A DNA stretch of 64,000 nucleotides, taken from contig NZ_JABUBU010000018.1 in NCBI RefSeq assembly GCF_019834675.1, positions 1 to 64,000 of the forward strand. Direction: 5' to 3'. The stretch's first letter is position 1. Each line of letters opens with the position of its first letter. Source of the DNA: Rhodococcoides corynebacterioides (GTDB lineage Bacteria; Actinomycetota; Actinomycetes; Mycobacteriales; Mycobacteriaceae). This document shows, one piece after another, positions 9,001-16,006 of this stretch. Both the position numbers and the translations under genes were made by a program. The notes below the pieces were generated by a model, which saw nothing but the letters and a program-made list of their open reading frames with translations, did no database searches and was not told the DNA's origin.

Positions 9001-9324
9001 GCCCCCGCCGAGGTCAAGCCCACGGTGAAGGCCAAGGGGCTCGCGGTGAAGTCGGGCTACAAGAAGCCCGGCGCGAAGGCTCCCGGTGCGCCTGCCGCAC
9101 CCGAGCCCGAGCCGGAGCCCACCGCCGAGTCCGAGCCGGCCGCCGAGTCCGGGTCGGCCGCCGAGCCCGAGTCGGCCACCCCGTCCGCGGGCGCCGAATC
9201 CAACGGCGCGGAGTCGAACGGTGCGGCCGAGTCCAACGGCACCGAGCGCCCCGCTCCCCCGCAGCCCAAGGCCGGTGGCCTGGGCTTCAAGTCCGGCGCG
9301 AAGGCTCCGGGCCGCAAGTCCTGA
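6070..9324 (+). CDS. Membrane Fe-S oxidoreductase (Rv0338c-like) with a repetitive Lys/Pro/Ala tail
   Basis: A 1084-residue protein. Residues 1 to about 230 contain about five membrane helices of the respiratory gamma-subunit type. Two [4Fe-4S] motifs follow: CTECGRCQSQCPAW (about 298) and CTNCGACVEQCP (about 402). Then come the cysteine-rich CCG domains of the heterodisulfide-reductase type (CAHCFNAL, DPCFLGRHN, MCCGAGGARMW, GCPFCRVM). The first about 760 residues match the mycobacterial protein Rv0338c, a membrane electron-transfer reductase whose partner is not established. The last about 320 residues are Ala/Pro/Glu/Lys-rich, with recurring KAKGLAVKSG and KKPGAKAPG modules, and are absent or shorter in the mycobacterial protein. 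The ATG follows an AAAGG site. Confidence 0.9.
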   Translation: MNALTITLGTVGALLSIVCWAYFFRGAILMVRSIALGQPDRTRLRPFVPRFKQMVVEFAAHTRMNKFRSVGWAHWLVMVGFMLGAIVWFEAYGQTFDPEFHWPLIGDTAVYHLIDELLGLGTVIGITTLIVIRQRNHPRSPERLSRFSGSNFRAAYFVEAVVLIEGLGMIFVKAGKIATYGHSNPWTDFFTMRLAELLPASPNLVSVFAFVKLMSGMVWLLIVGRNITWGVAWHRFSAFFNIYFKREDDGGVALGAAKPMMSGGKVLEMEDADPDVDAFGAGKIEDFSWKGWLDFTTCTECGRCQSQCPAWNTGKPLSPKLLITSLRDHGNAKAPYLLAGGRKDMGGDEVGLVDADGTPDEAKLNKIPQSARDEAERPLVGETSLDDGGLGGIIDPEVLWSCTNCGACVEQCPVDIEHVDHILDMRRYQVLIESEFPQELAGLFKNLENKGNPWGQNASARTNWISELEFDVPVFGQDAESFEDYEYLFWVGCAGAYEDRAKKTTKAVAELLATAGVKFMVLGAEETCTGDSARRAGNEFLFQQLAMQNIETLNSVFEGVEESRRKIVVTCAHCFNALGNEYPQVGGKYEVVHHTQLLNRLVRAKKLIPVATVEEDVTYHDPCFLGRHNKVYDAPRELMAASGSTLKEMPRHGERSMCCGAGGARMWMEEKIGKRINIDRVDEALDTLGSNGSAPSKIATGCPFCRVMLNDGVTARQEGGTNENVEVIDVSQMLLSSITRLEPQQLGENVKVIPRAKPKVVPAEEPVETPKAEAVATEDKAAAEEKGRVSEVEAAAEGATPPATASGKGLKMKGLAKAPGAKAPGAKAPGSAKPAESPNADGDDATDASAAPTAPAAKPKGLGMAGKAKAPGAKGLQVKGRPPGAKAAAAPAESTPAEAPAESAAPAEAPAESGATEVKPTVKAKGLAVKSGFKKPGAKAPGSAASAPAPAEKPAAEAPEAPEAPAASEAPAPEPSAAPAEVKPTVKAKGLAVKSGYKKPGAKAPGAPAAPEPEPEPTAESEPAAESGSAAEPESATPSAGAESNGAESNGAAESNGTERPAPPQPKAGGLGFKSGAKAPGRKS

Positions 9325-9337
9325 CCCTGCTCACCCG

Positions 9338-9369
9338 ACACCCCCTCCCGCACGTCGGGCAGGGGGTGT
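9338..9369 (+). terminator. Terminator hairpin after the Fe-S reductase
   Basis: A 9-bp outer stem (ACACCCCCT 9338-9346 with AGGGGGTGT 9361-9369) is extended inward by CCCG/CGGG. It starts 14 bases after the stop at 9324 and could also serve the convergent gene that ends at 9457. Confidence 0.65.
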
Positions 9370-9456
9370 TCGGCATTCAGGGCCTGCACCAGCGCACACA
9401 AGTGCCTCCAACTGGCGGGTTCCCGGCGATCCGACCGACTTGTGAACACTCAGGCA

Positions 9457-10635
9457 TCACCCCACCTGCGCGGCGATCTCCTCCGCAATACCCAGGGCGG
9501 CGGTGGCGGCGGGGGACGGGGCGTTGAGCACATGCACCTGGCCGGGGCGCCGCTCGTAGTAGAAGTCGTCCACCATCGCGCCGGATCGATGCACCGCCTG
9601 AGCGCGGACGCCGGCGTGGGTGGGGACCAGGCTGTCGTCGGGGAGGTCGGGGACGAGCTCGCGCAGACTCGCGAGGAACCGGGCCCGCGACATCGAGCGG
9701 GCCACCTCGGCGACCCCGGTGCGCCAGTACCGCCGCCCCAGCCGCCAGAGGCCGGGCCAGGCGGCGGCGTCCGCGAGGTCGCGGGCGTTCACGGTCCGCC
9801 AGCGATACCCCTCCCGCGCGAGGGCGAGCACGGCGTTGGGGCCGGCGTGGACGCTGCCGTCGATCATGCGGGTGAGGTGGACACCGAGGAACGGCAGCGA
9901 CGGATCCGGCACCGGGTAGATCAGCCCGCGCACCAGCGACCGGTACTGCGGCGCCAGTTCGAAGTACTCACCGCGGAACGGGAGGATGCGGACGGCGGGT
10001 CGGGCGCCGGCGAGCCGCGCGATCCGATCACTGTGCAGCCCAGCACAATTGAACAACACGTCCCCCCGCACCACCGGCCCGGACCGGACAACCACCTCGG
10101 CCCGCCCCTCGACCGCCACCACCTCGGCCCCGAACACCACCTCACCACCGGCGGCGAGAATGTCCGACCGCAACGCCTCGCAGACCGCGCGATAGTCCAC
10201 GATGCCGGTGGTCTCCACCCGCAGGGCGCCGACGGCCCGAACGTGCGGCTCGTACTCCCGCGCCTCGGCGGGTGACACCAGCCGGCACGGCACACCGTTC
10301 ACGGCGCCCCGCTCGGCGAGCGCGTGGAGGGCCGGCAGCTGGCCGGAATCAGTGGCCACCACCAGTTTTCCGCACACCTCGACGGGCAGCCCCCGCTCCC
10401 GCGCGAAGTCCCGCATGGTCGCCGCGCCCTGCACGGCCAGCGTCGCCTTGCGACTGCCCGGCGCGTAGTACAGGCCGGAGTGGATCACTCCGGAGTTGTT
10501 GCCCGTCTGATGGTCGGCGGCGCGAGACTCCTTCTCCAGTACGGTGACTCGCCAGCCGCGCTGCGCCAGCGCTCGACCCGTCGCCAACCCGACGATCCCG
10601 GCGCCCACCACCACCGCGTGCCGATCCCCCGTCAT
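9457..10635 (-). CDS. lhgO: L-2-hydroxyglutarate oxidase/dehydrogenase, FAD-dependent
   Basis: A 392-residue flavoprotein of the D-amino-acid oxidase-like family. The N-terminal dinucleotide-binding motif is VVVGAGIVGLATGRAL (about 7-22). It is followed by NNSGVIHSGLYY, the signature of LhgO-type enzymes that oxidise L-2-hydroxyglutarate to 2-oxoglutarate. The C-terminal GVRAQAV motif and the FAD-contacting end are also conserved. The length is normal for the family (about 400). ATG 10635 begins MTGDRHAVVVGAG, leaving only a few residues before the FAD motif. It is the downstream member of a minus-strand set with an SRPBCC protein. The proposed role is clearing a toxic by-product of central metabolism. 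Confidence 0.87.
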   Translation of the reverse strand: MTGDRHAVVVGAGIVGLATGRALAQRGWRVTVLEKESRAADHQTGNNSGVIHSGLYYAPGSRKATLAVQGAATMRDFARERGLPVEVCGKLVVATDSGQLPALHALAERGAVNGVPCRLVSPAEAREYEPHVRAVGALRVETTGIVDYRAVCEALRSDILAAGGEVVFGAEVVAVEGRAEVVVRSGPVVRGDVLFNCAGLHSDRIARLAGARPAVRILPFRGEYFELAPQYRSLVRGLIYPVPDPSLPFLGVHLTRMIDGSVHAGPNAVLALAREGYRWRTVNARDLADAAAWPGLWRLGRRYWRTGVAEVARSMSRARFLASLRELVPDLPDDSLVPTHAGVRAQAVHRSGAMVDDFYYERRPGQVHVLNAPSPAATAALGIAEEIAAQVG

Positions 10636-10649
10636 CGACCCGTGGCCCG

Positions 10650-11117
10650 TCAGGACTCGGCGATGCGCTTGATCGCGGCGAGCGTGCGCGGGATGCCGTT
10701 GAGTGCGGCGTCGCGGCGGGCCGCGATCTCCCGCTCGGCGTCGTCGCCGTACTTGTCGTGGAAGAACTCGATGCCCTCGGGCGTGAAGTGCCACGATTCC
10801 GTCAGCCGCGTCGCGCCGGACCCCACCGGCTCGAGGGTGTACGCCCACCGCACGACCTTCTCGGCCACCACCCACCCGAACTCGCGCCCCGGCTCGGCCG
10901 CCGTCACCGTCGACACGGTCTCCCAGGTGCGGTCCGGGGTGACGTTGCGCCCGGTGAACGTCGCCCCGACCCGGCCGGCCTCGGCGTCGTCGTTCCACCA
11001 GCAGGCCTGGCAGATCGGGCTCCACTCACCGGTTCTGGTGACGTCGGAGACCAGGGCGTACAGCGCGTCGGGTGTCGTCTCGACGACGACGGAATCGGAA
11101 TGCTCGAACGAGGTCAC
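10650..11117 (-). CDS. SRPBCC (START-like) family protein
   Basis: A 155-residue single-domain protein. The pattern HSDSVVVETTPDALYALVSDV, then EWSPIC, then WETVSTVTAAEPGREFGWVV, and a C-terminal amphipathic helix with FHDKYGDDAEREI is the polyketide-cyclase/START-like fold, which binds hydrophobic ligands in a deep cavity. The ligand is unknown. GTG 11117 was chosen because it gives a domain-length protein; the frame is open further upstream, but that extra part is Arg-rich and looks non-coding. It lies 14 bases upstream of lhgO on the same strand. Confidence 0.8.
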   Translation of the reverse strand: MTSFEHSDSVVVETTPDALYALVSDVTRTGEWSPICQACWWNDDAEAGRVGATFTGRNVTPDRTWETVSTVTAAEPGREFGWVVAEKVVRWAYTLEPVGSGATRLTESWHFTPEGIEFFHDKYGDDAEREIAARRDAALNGIPRTLAAIKRIAES

Positions 11118-11172
11118 GCCCCCGAGTATGCCCACCGGCGCCCCGTCGCGGCATCGCTCGACCGAACGGATC

Positions 11173-11586
11173 TCAGCCGAGGAACCACGCCAGCGCACAC
11201 CCCGCGCACACGAGGGCCCCGACCAGCCGCACCACGTCGGCGACCAGCAACCTGCGCAGCGACGACGACGTCCGGCCCCGTCCCAGCCGACCGTGCGTGG
11301 GCGCGGCGACGGCCATCGTGGTGACGCCGGCGACGGCGGCACCGGCCACCGACGCGAGCAGCAGCGCGTCGTACGGTCCGGCAATCAGCACCCACAGGCA
11401 CGCGGCCGCGAGGAGCAGATAGACCGGCGCGACGAGACGGGTGATGCGCCGCGAGTGCGCGTCGTGCGCCCGCGCCCAGTCGTCGTCGCCGACCTCCGCC
11501 AACGCGGGATACACGACGCCCGTGACGGTGGCCTGGAACCCGAGGTGCAGCATCCCGGCCACCAGGAGGGCCTCCCCGGCGGTCAT
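11173..11586 (-). CDS. Four-helix integral membrane protein
   Basis: A 137-residue protein with four hydrophobic segments (about 4-28, 49-69, 76-95 and 115-135) separated by short Arg/His-containing loops. It looks like the DUF1772-type small membrane proteins, but the match is by pattern only. The ATG at 11586 overlaps the stop of the upstream SRAP gene by four bases (ATGA), so the two are translationally coupled. No functional residue can be named. Confidence 0.72.
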   Translation of the reverse strand: MTAGEALLVAGMLHLGFQATVTGVVYPALAEVGDDDWARAHDAHSRRITRLVAPVYLLLAAACLWVLIAGPYDALLLASVAGAAVAGVTTMAVAAPTHGRLGRGRTSSSLRRLLVADVVRLVGALVCAGCALAWFLG

Positions 11587-12263
11587 ACCGGCGCCAACAG
11601 CTCCGGGCCGTTGTTGCGCACGTTGTTGACGGCGGTGGACACCTCGTAGGGCGTCAGGTGCGGCTCGGGCAACGACGCGAGCAGGTCGGCGACGCCGCCG
11701 AGGTCGGTGAGCTCGGGGTCGAGCCAGTCCGCCCACTGCGCGTCGGGAACCACCACCGGCGATCGGTCGTGGATGTGGCCGAGGGCGTCGGTGGCCGTGG
11801 TGGTGAGGACGGTAGTTGACCAGAACCACTTGTTCGGATCGTCGTCGTCCAGGCTCGGGTCCGGCCAGAGTTCGTAGAGCCCGGCCATGGCCAGCACGCC
11901 GTCGGTGTGCAGGAAGTGCGGGACCTTGGCGCCCTCGCGCTTCTCCCACTCGTAGTAGCCGTCGGCGGGGATCAGGCACCGACGCCGCGCGGCCGCTTTC
12001 CGGAACGCCGGCTTCTCGGTGACCGTCTCCGACCGCGCGTTGATGAGGCGGCTGGCGATCTTCTTGTCCTTGGCCCACGACGGCACCAGGCCCCACCGCA
12101 CCGTCCGCAGCTGTCGGTCGTCGTCGCGGTCGAGCACGATGCGCACGGGGTCGGTGGGGGCGACGTTGTACGACGGCTCGGGCGGATCGCCGAGCCGCAC
12201 GACGGCGTCGAAGATGGAGGACAGGTCGTCGTCGGACCGGGTACTGGCGTAGCGACCGCACAT
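11583..12263 (-). CDS. SRAP-family abasic-site crosslinking protein (HMCES/YedK-like)
   Basis: A 226-residue protein. It begins MCGRYAS, so Met removal exposes the catalytic Cys2 that forms a thiazolidine with abasic sites in single-stranded DNA. Other family motifs are YNVAPT, WGLVPSWAKD, INARSETV (Asn), RCLIPADGYYEW (Glu), and HDRSPVVV with the catalytic His just before it. Length and motif order are canonical, so the protein should protect abasic sites at replication forks. ATG 12263 is fixed by the need for Cys at position 2. It is divergent from the stress operon starting at 12351. Confidence 0.92.
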   Translation of the reverse strand: MCGRYASTRSDDDLSSIFDAVVRLGDPPEPSYNVAPTDPVRIVLDRDDDRQLRTVRWGLVPSWAKDKKIASRLINARSETVTEKPAFRKAAARRRCLIPADGYYEWEKREGAKVPHFLHTDGVLAMAGLYELWPDPSLDDDDPNKWFWSTTVLTTTATDALGHIHDRSPVVVPDAQWADWLDPELTDLGGVADLLASLPEPHLTPYEVSTAVNNVRNNGPELLAPV

Positions 12264-12350
12264 GCCCCCGATTCTGCCCCCGCGACATCGTCGTACGCAC
12301 GGGTGCTCAGCCGTCGTTTCACCCACCCGGGTCACGGGTAACTCGGGCAG

Positions 12351-12788
12351 ATGCATCCAGCGCCCGATAATCGAACCCCACCCGATCGCTCCCCGGCGGA
12401 CCTCTCCACGGTCCAGCTGGTGGAGCGGCTCACGACGCAGGTCAGCACCCTCGTCCGTACCGAGGTCGGCAACGCCCTCGACGAGGTCAAGTCCAAGGGC
12501 ACCAAGCTCGGCGTCGGCATCGGCATCTCCGGTGTCGGCGCGCTGTTGTTGTTCCTGGGCACCGCCACCCTGGTCGCGACGGCCGTGCTGGGCCTCGCGA
12601 CCGCGCTCGACCCCTGGCTGGCGGCGCTGATCGTCGCCGTCGTGCTCCTCGTCGTCGGGGGCCTGCTCGCCGCCGTCGGCGCGTCCAAGGCCAAGAAGGC
12701 CGTTCCGCCCGCGCCGGCCGCCACGGTGGCCAGCGTGCAGCGTGACGTCGACACCGTGAACGCCGCCCGGAAGGGACAGCTCTCGTGA
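12351..12788 (+). CDS. Holin-superfamily-like membrane protein (phage_holin_3_6 / DUF1469 type)
   Basis: A 145-residue protein. An N-terminal amphipathic region (STVQLVERLTTQVSTLVRTEV) leads into two adjacent membrane helices (about 53-80 and 87-110) and a charged C-terminus. This is the actinobacterial holin-X pattern, commonly followed, as here, by DUF3618 and DUF4235 proteins in non-phage chromosomal operons. No lysin or phage gene is near, so a lysis role is unlikely; an envelope-stress or membrane-organising role is usually supposed. First gene of a five-gene set. Confidence 0.82.
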   Translation: MHPAPDNRTPPDRSPADLSTVQLVERLTTQVSTLVRTEVGNALDEVKSKGTKLGVGIGISGVGALLLFLGTATLVATAVLGLATALDPWLAALIVAVVLLVVGGLLAAVGASKAKKAVPPAPAATVASVQRDVDTVNAARKGQLS

Positions 12789-13093
12789 CCGAATCCAGGG
12801 AACCGAAACACGCACTGCCGGAGGACACTCCGCCCCCGGTGGAGCAGCAGCGCGAGGAACTCGCGCAGACCGTCGAGGCGCTCGCCGCCAAGGTCGACGT
12901 GCCCGCGCGGGTGTCCGCCGCGACCCGCGAGCAGACCGAGAAGGCGCAGGAGCTCGCCCGCGAGGGAGTCAGCGCCGTCAAGGAGAACCCGCAGACCGCG
13001 GGACTGTCGCTCGCCGGTGTCGCGGGCGCGCTGCTCCTGGTGTTCGTGATCCGCCGCCGACGCACCCGCAAGGAACGGAGGGTGCTCGCATGA
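12785..13093 (+). CDS. DUF3618 family protein
   Basis: A 102-residue protein. The family core is QQREELAQTVEALAAKVDVPARV (here residues about 20-42, quoted only in part by motif EELAQTVEALAAK). It is followed by a helical linker and a C-terminal membrane helix (about 76-92) ending in a basic RRRRTRKER anchor. It starts at GTG 12785, overlapping the preceding stop by four bases. DUF3618 proteins regularly accompany DUF4235 and holin-X proteins in actinobacteria; their biochemical role is unknown. Confidence 0.83.
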   Translation: MTESREPKHALPEDTPPPVEQQREELAQTVEALAAKVDVPARVSAATREQTEKAQELAREGVSAVKENPQTAGLSLAGVAGALLLVFVIRRRRTRKERRVLA

Positions 13094-13362
13094 GCGCGAC
13101 GTCCAAGGCCTTCTACAAGCCGCTCTCCCTCGCCACCAGCATCCTGGGCGGCGTCCTGGCCGGGCAGCTGTTCAACCAGATCTACAAGCGCGTCGGCGAG
13201 AACGACGCCGAGATGCCCGATCCGAAGGACCTCTCTCGCACCAACCGGGAGGTGCTGATCGCCGCGGCCCTGCACGGGTTGGTGTTCGGCCTGGTCAAGG
13301 CCGGCGTCGATCGCGCGGGCGCCAAGGGTTTCCGCGCGCTGGCCAACACCGACCCCCGGTGA
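13090..13362 (+). CDS. DUF4235 family protein
   Basis: A 90-residue protein starting at ATG 13090, overlapping the DUF3618 stop. Residues 9-25 (LSLATSILGGVLAGQLF) form one membrane helix, followed by IYKRV, a polar loop, and a second hydrophobic helix (LIAAALHGLVFGLVKAGV). The final DRAGAKGFRALANTDP is typical of DUF4235. It is part of the tightly coupled envelope operon. Confidence 0.85.
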   Translation: MSATSKAFYKPLSLATSILGGVLAGQLFNQIYKRVGENDAEMPDPKDLSRTNREVLIAAALHGLVFGLVKAGVDRAGAKGFRALANTDPR

Positions 13363-13405
13363 TCGACCACCGTGCACGCATTTTCCTACCGACGAAGGGG
13401 AATCG

Positions 13406-13978
13406 ATGAGTGACGACGACGGCGCCGCCTCGAGCGCACGACGTGATCTGGTGGACAAGGTGGCCGGCCGGGTGAAGGAGGTGGCCGGCGCGATCGTCGA
13501 CAACGACGAGTTGGCCGACCGCGGACGCCTGCAGCAGGCCGAGGCCGAGAAGCGCCGGGAGGCGGAAGCCGACGAGACGGCCGCCTCGCTCGAGATCGAG
13601 GAGGCGGAGCAGGACATCGCCTCCACCGAAGCCGAGGCGGACGTGGCCCGCCAGGAGGTCGAGGACCGCACCGACGCCAACGAGGCTGCGGCGCAGAACG
13701 ATCGGCTCCGTCAGCACCAGGAGGCGGAGGCCGACGCCATGCGGTGCGCCAAGGAGGCACGCATCGCGGCCGAGACGCAGGCCGAGCGCCGAATGGAGGA
13801 GGCCGACGCCTCGCGTCGCGCCGCGGAGAACGCTGCGGCGGACGAGATCTCGGCCGCTCGCGAGGACTACGACGAGTCGCTGGACAAGGCCGACGCGCTC
13901 GAGCGCGAGGCGGCCGAGGCCCGCGAACGCGCCGCGCAGGCGGAGCGCGACCTCGAGACGAACGGAGATCAGCAGTGA
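13406..13978 (+). CDS. CsbD-like N-terminus with long acidic coiled coil
   Basis: A 190-residue protein. Residues about 12-48 (DLVDKVAGRVKEVAGAIVDN, then DELADRGRLQQAEAEKRR) resemble CsbD-type general stress proteins. The remaining about 140 residues are almost entirely Glu/Ala/Arg heptads, predicting one long coiled coil without a membrane segment. The start ATG has a good site (GAAGGGGAATCG). It is coupled to the next coiled-coil gene by a GTGA overlap. A cytoplasmic scaffold or stress protein is the likely role, by inference from composition and neighbours. Confidence 0.75.
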   Translation: MSDDDGAASSARRDLVDKVAGRVKEVAGAIVDNDELADRGRLQQAEAEKRREAEADETAASLEIEEAEQDIASTEAEADVARQEVEDRTDANEAAAQNDRLRQHQEAEADAMRCAKEARIAAETQAERRMEEADASRRAAENAAADEISAAREDYDESLDKADALEREAAEARERAAQAERDLETNGDQQ

Positions 13979-14634
13979 GCATGTCGTTGCCGCGCCGAGT
14001 GTTGCGGTTGCAGTACAACATCGCCCGCCTGCCCCTGCAGGTGTTCGAGGCGACGGTGGTCAGTCGGCTCGACGGCCAGGGTCAGGTGCGGTCGACCTAC
14101 GAGCAGGTGGTCGGCAGCCTCGACGGCACGGTCGGCGCCCTGCTCGGCGATTCCGACCTCGCCCGTCGCGGCGAGAAGATGCGCACCGCGGCGGCCGAGC
14201 TGGCCAAGGCGACCGAGCTCGAGGCTCGCGCGCGCAAGGAACGGGCCGACGCGGCCCGGCGCACGCAGCAGCGCGTCGACACCGCCACCGCCGACGCCGC
14301 GAAGGCACGCGAGAAGGCCGAGGCCGACCTCGAGGAGGCCGCGGACCACGAGATCGACGCCAAGGTGCAGGCCGGCAAGCAGGCGGCGGCGCGGCTCGAG
14401 GATCGCAAGGAGCGGGCCGACGAGATCGCCGACCGCCGCATCGAGGCGGCCGAAGCCGAGCGCGAGGCCAAGCTCGACGAGGTCGAGCGGCGCGTCGAGG
14501 AGAAGAAGGCGCCTCGCAAGAAGGAGTTGGACGAGGCCGCCCGCAAGCTGGAGGAGGCCGAGGCCAAGCGCGAGGACGCCGAGCGCCTGGACGACGTCGC
14601 CGAGGCGAGCAAGGCCGCGTCCACGGACGACTGA
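13975..14634 (+). CDS. Coiled-coil protein, last gene of the stress-type operon
   Basis: A 219-residue protein. The first about 70 residues (LPRRVLRLQYNIARLPLQVF, then a short globular part) precede a 140-residue charged coiled coil rich in Glu/Ala/Arg/Lys. GTG 13975 overlaps the upstream stop; ATG 13981 two codons later is an alternative. Its coiled coil may pair with that of the gene before it. The function is unknown. A strong terminator follows directly. Confidence 0.75.
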   Translation: MSMSLPRRVLRLQYNIARLPLQVFEATVVSRLDGQGQVRSTYEQVVGSLDGTVGALLGDSDLARRGEKMRTAAAELAKATELEARARKERADAARRTQQRVDTATADAAKAREKAEADLEEAADHEIDAKVQAGKQAAARLEDRKERADEIADRRIEAAEAEREAKLDEVERRVEEKKAPRKKELDEAARKLEEAEAKREDAERLDDVAEASKAASTDD

Positions 14635-14639
14635 TCTCA

Positions 14640-14683
14640 CCCGCCGGAAGTGGTCCACACCCGCGCAGTCCACTTCCGGCGGG
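14640..14683 (+). terminator. Terminator hairpin ending the stress-type operon
   Basis: A perfect 14-bp stem (14640-14653 with 14670-14683) with a 16-base loop, 5 bases after the stop. There is no T-run; the right arm also supplies purines just before the next start. Confidence 0.65.
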
Positions 14684-14695
14684 AGCGGTGTCAAG

Positions 14696-16003
14696 ATGGA
14701 CGTCGTGAGCACAACGGAATCGCACGACGTCGACCTCGCTGCGCCGGCCGAGAGCCCGGCGACGGACCGGTCGTCGCGGCGCGCCACGCGTCGCCTCGAC
14801 CAGTCGGTCAAGCTGCAGAACGTTCTCTACGAGATCCGCGGGCCCGTGCACGCCCACGCCGCCCGGCTCGAAGCCGAGGGTCACCGGATTCTCAAGCTCA
14901 ACATCGGCAACCCGGCGCCGTTCGGCTTCGAGGCGCCCGACGTGATCGTCCGCGACATGATCGCCGCCCTCCCCTACGCCCAGGGTTACTCCGAGTCCAA
15001 GGGCATCATGTCCGCCCGGCGGGCGATCGTGACTCGCTACGAGCTGGTGGACGGCTTTCCCGAGTTGGACGTCGACGACATCTACCTGGGCAACGGCGTG
15101 TCCGAGCTCATCACCATGACGATGCAGGCCCTGCTCGACGACGGGGACGAGGTGCTCATCCCGGCGCCGGACTACCCCCTGTGGACCGCGATGACCACGC
15201 TGTCCGGCGGACGGGCGGTGCACTACCTGTGCGACGAGGAGAACGGGTGGAACCCCGACCTCGCCGACATCGAATCGAAGATCACTCCGCGCACCAAGGC
15301 GCTGCTGGTCATCAATCCCAACAACCCCACCGGCGCGGTGTACTCGCGAGAGGTGTTGCAGGGCATCGCCGCCCTGGCCCGCAAGCACAGTCTGCTGCTG
15401 CTCGCGGACGAGATCTACGACAAGATCCTCTACGACGACGCCCAGCACGTCTCGATGGCGTCGGTGGCGCCGGATCTGTTGTGCCTCACCTTCAACGGTC
15501 TGTCCAAGGCGTATCGGGTGGCGGGCTACCGCGCCGGGTGGCTCGCGATCACCGGCCCCAAGGATCACGCCGCGGGATTCCTCGAGGGCGTGAACCTGCT
15601 CGCCTCCACCCGCCTGTGCCCCAATGTGCCTGCGCAGCACGCCATTCAGGTGGCGCTCGGCGGCCATCAGAGCATCGAGGACCTCATCCTCCCCGGCGGT
15701 CGCCTGCTCGAGCAGCGTGACGTGGCCTGGTCCAAGCTCAACGAGATTCCCGGGGTGAGCTGCGTGAAGCCGCGGGGCGCGCTGTACGCGTTCCCCCGCC
15801 TCGACCCCGAGGTCCACCACATCCACAACGACGAGAAGTTGGTCCAGGACCTGTTGCTGCAGGAGAAGATCCTGGTGGTCCAGGGCACCGGCTTCAACTG
15901 GCCGGCGCACGATCACGTGCGGATCGTGACGCTGCCGTGGGCGCGGGATCTGTCGACGGCCATCGAGCGCTTCGGCAACTTCCTCTCCTCCTACCGGCAG
16001 TAG
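14696..16003 (+). CDS. PLP-dependent class I aminotransferase (AlaA/AspC-type)
   Basis: A 435-residue fold-type I aminotransferase. Visible motifs are NIGNPAPFGFEAP, YSESKGIMSAR, NPNNPTGAVYS, LLADEIYDKILYD and NGLSKAYRVAGYRAGW, which holds the PLP lysine near residue 270. The YSxSKG and FGFEAP forms are characteristic of the AlaA group (glutamate-pyruvate aminotransferase) and of mycobacterial Rv0337c, annotated aspC. Length matches. The first about 35 residues are extra and polar. ATG 14696 has GGGAG about 10 bases upstream; GTG 14705 is possible. It probably forms an operon with the adenosine deaminase 3 bases downstream. Confidence 0.88.
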   Translation: MDVVSTTESHDVDLAAPAESPATDRSSRRATRRLDQSVKLQNVLYEIRGPVHAHAARLEAEGHRILKLNIGNPAPFGFEAPDVIVRDMIAALPYAQGYSESKGIMSARRAIVTRYELVDGFPELDVDDIYLGNGVSELITMTMQALLDDGDEVLIPAPDYPLWTAMTTLSGGRAVHYLCDEENGWNPDLADIESKITPRTKALLVINPNNPTGAVYSREVLQGIAALARKHSLLLLADEIYDKILYDDAQHVSMASVAPDLLCLTFNGLSKAYRVAGYRAGWLAITGPKDHAAGFLEGVNLLASTRLCPNVPAQHAIQVALGGHQSIEDLILPGGRLLEQRDVAWSKLNEIPGVSCVKPRGALYAFPRLDPEVHHIHNDEKLVQDLLLQEKILVVQGTGFNWPAHDHVRIVTLPWARDLSTAIERFGNFLSSYRQ

Positions 16004-16006
16004 CGG

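Noticed and set aside
12351..12788. Phage holin as evidence of a prophage
   Set aside because: No endolysin, structural gene or integrase is near, and the holin-X/DUF3618/DUF4235 order is a chromosomal actinobacterial operon.
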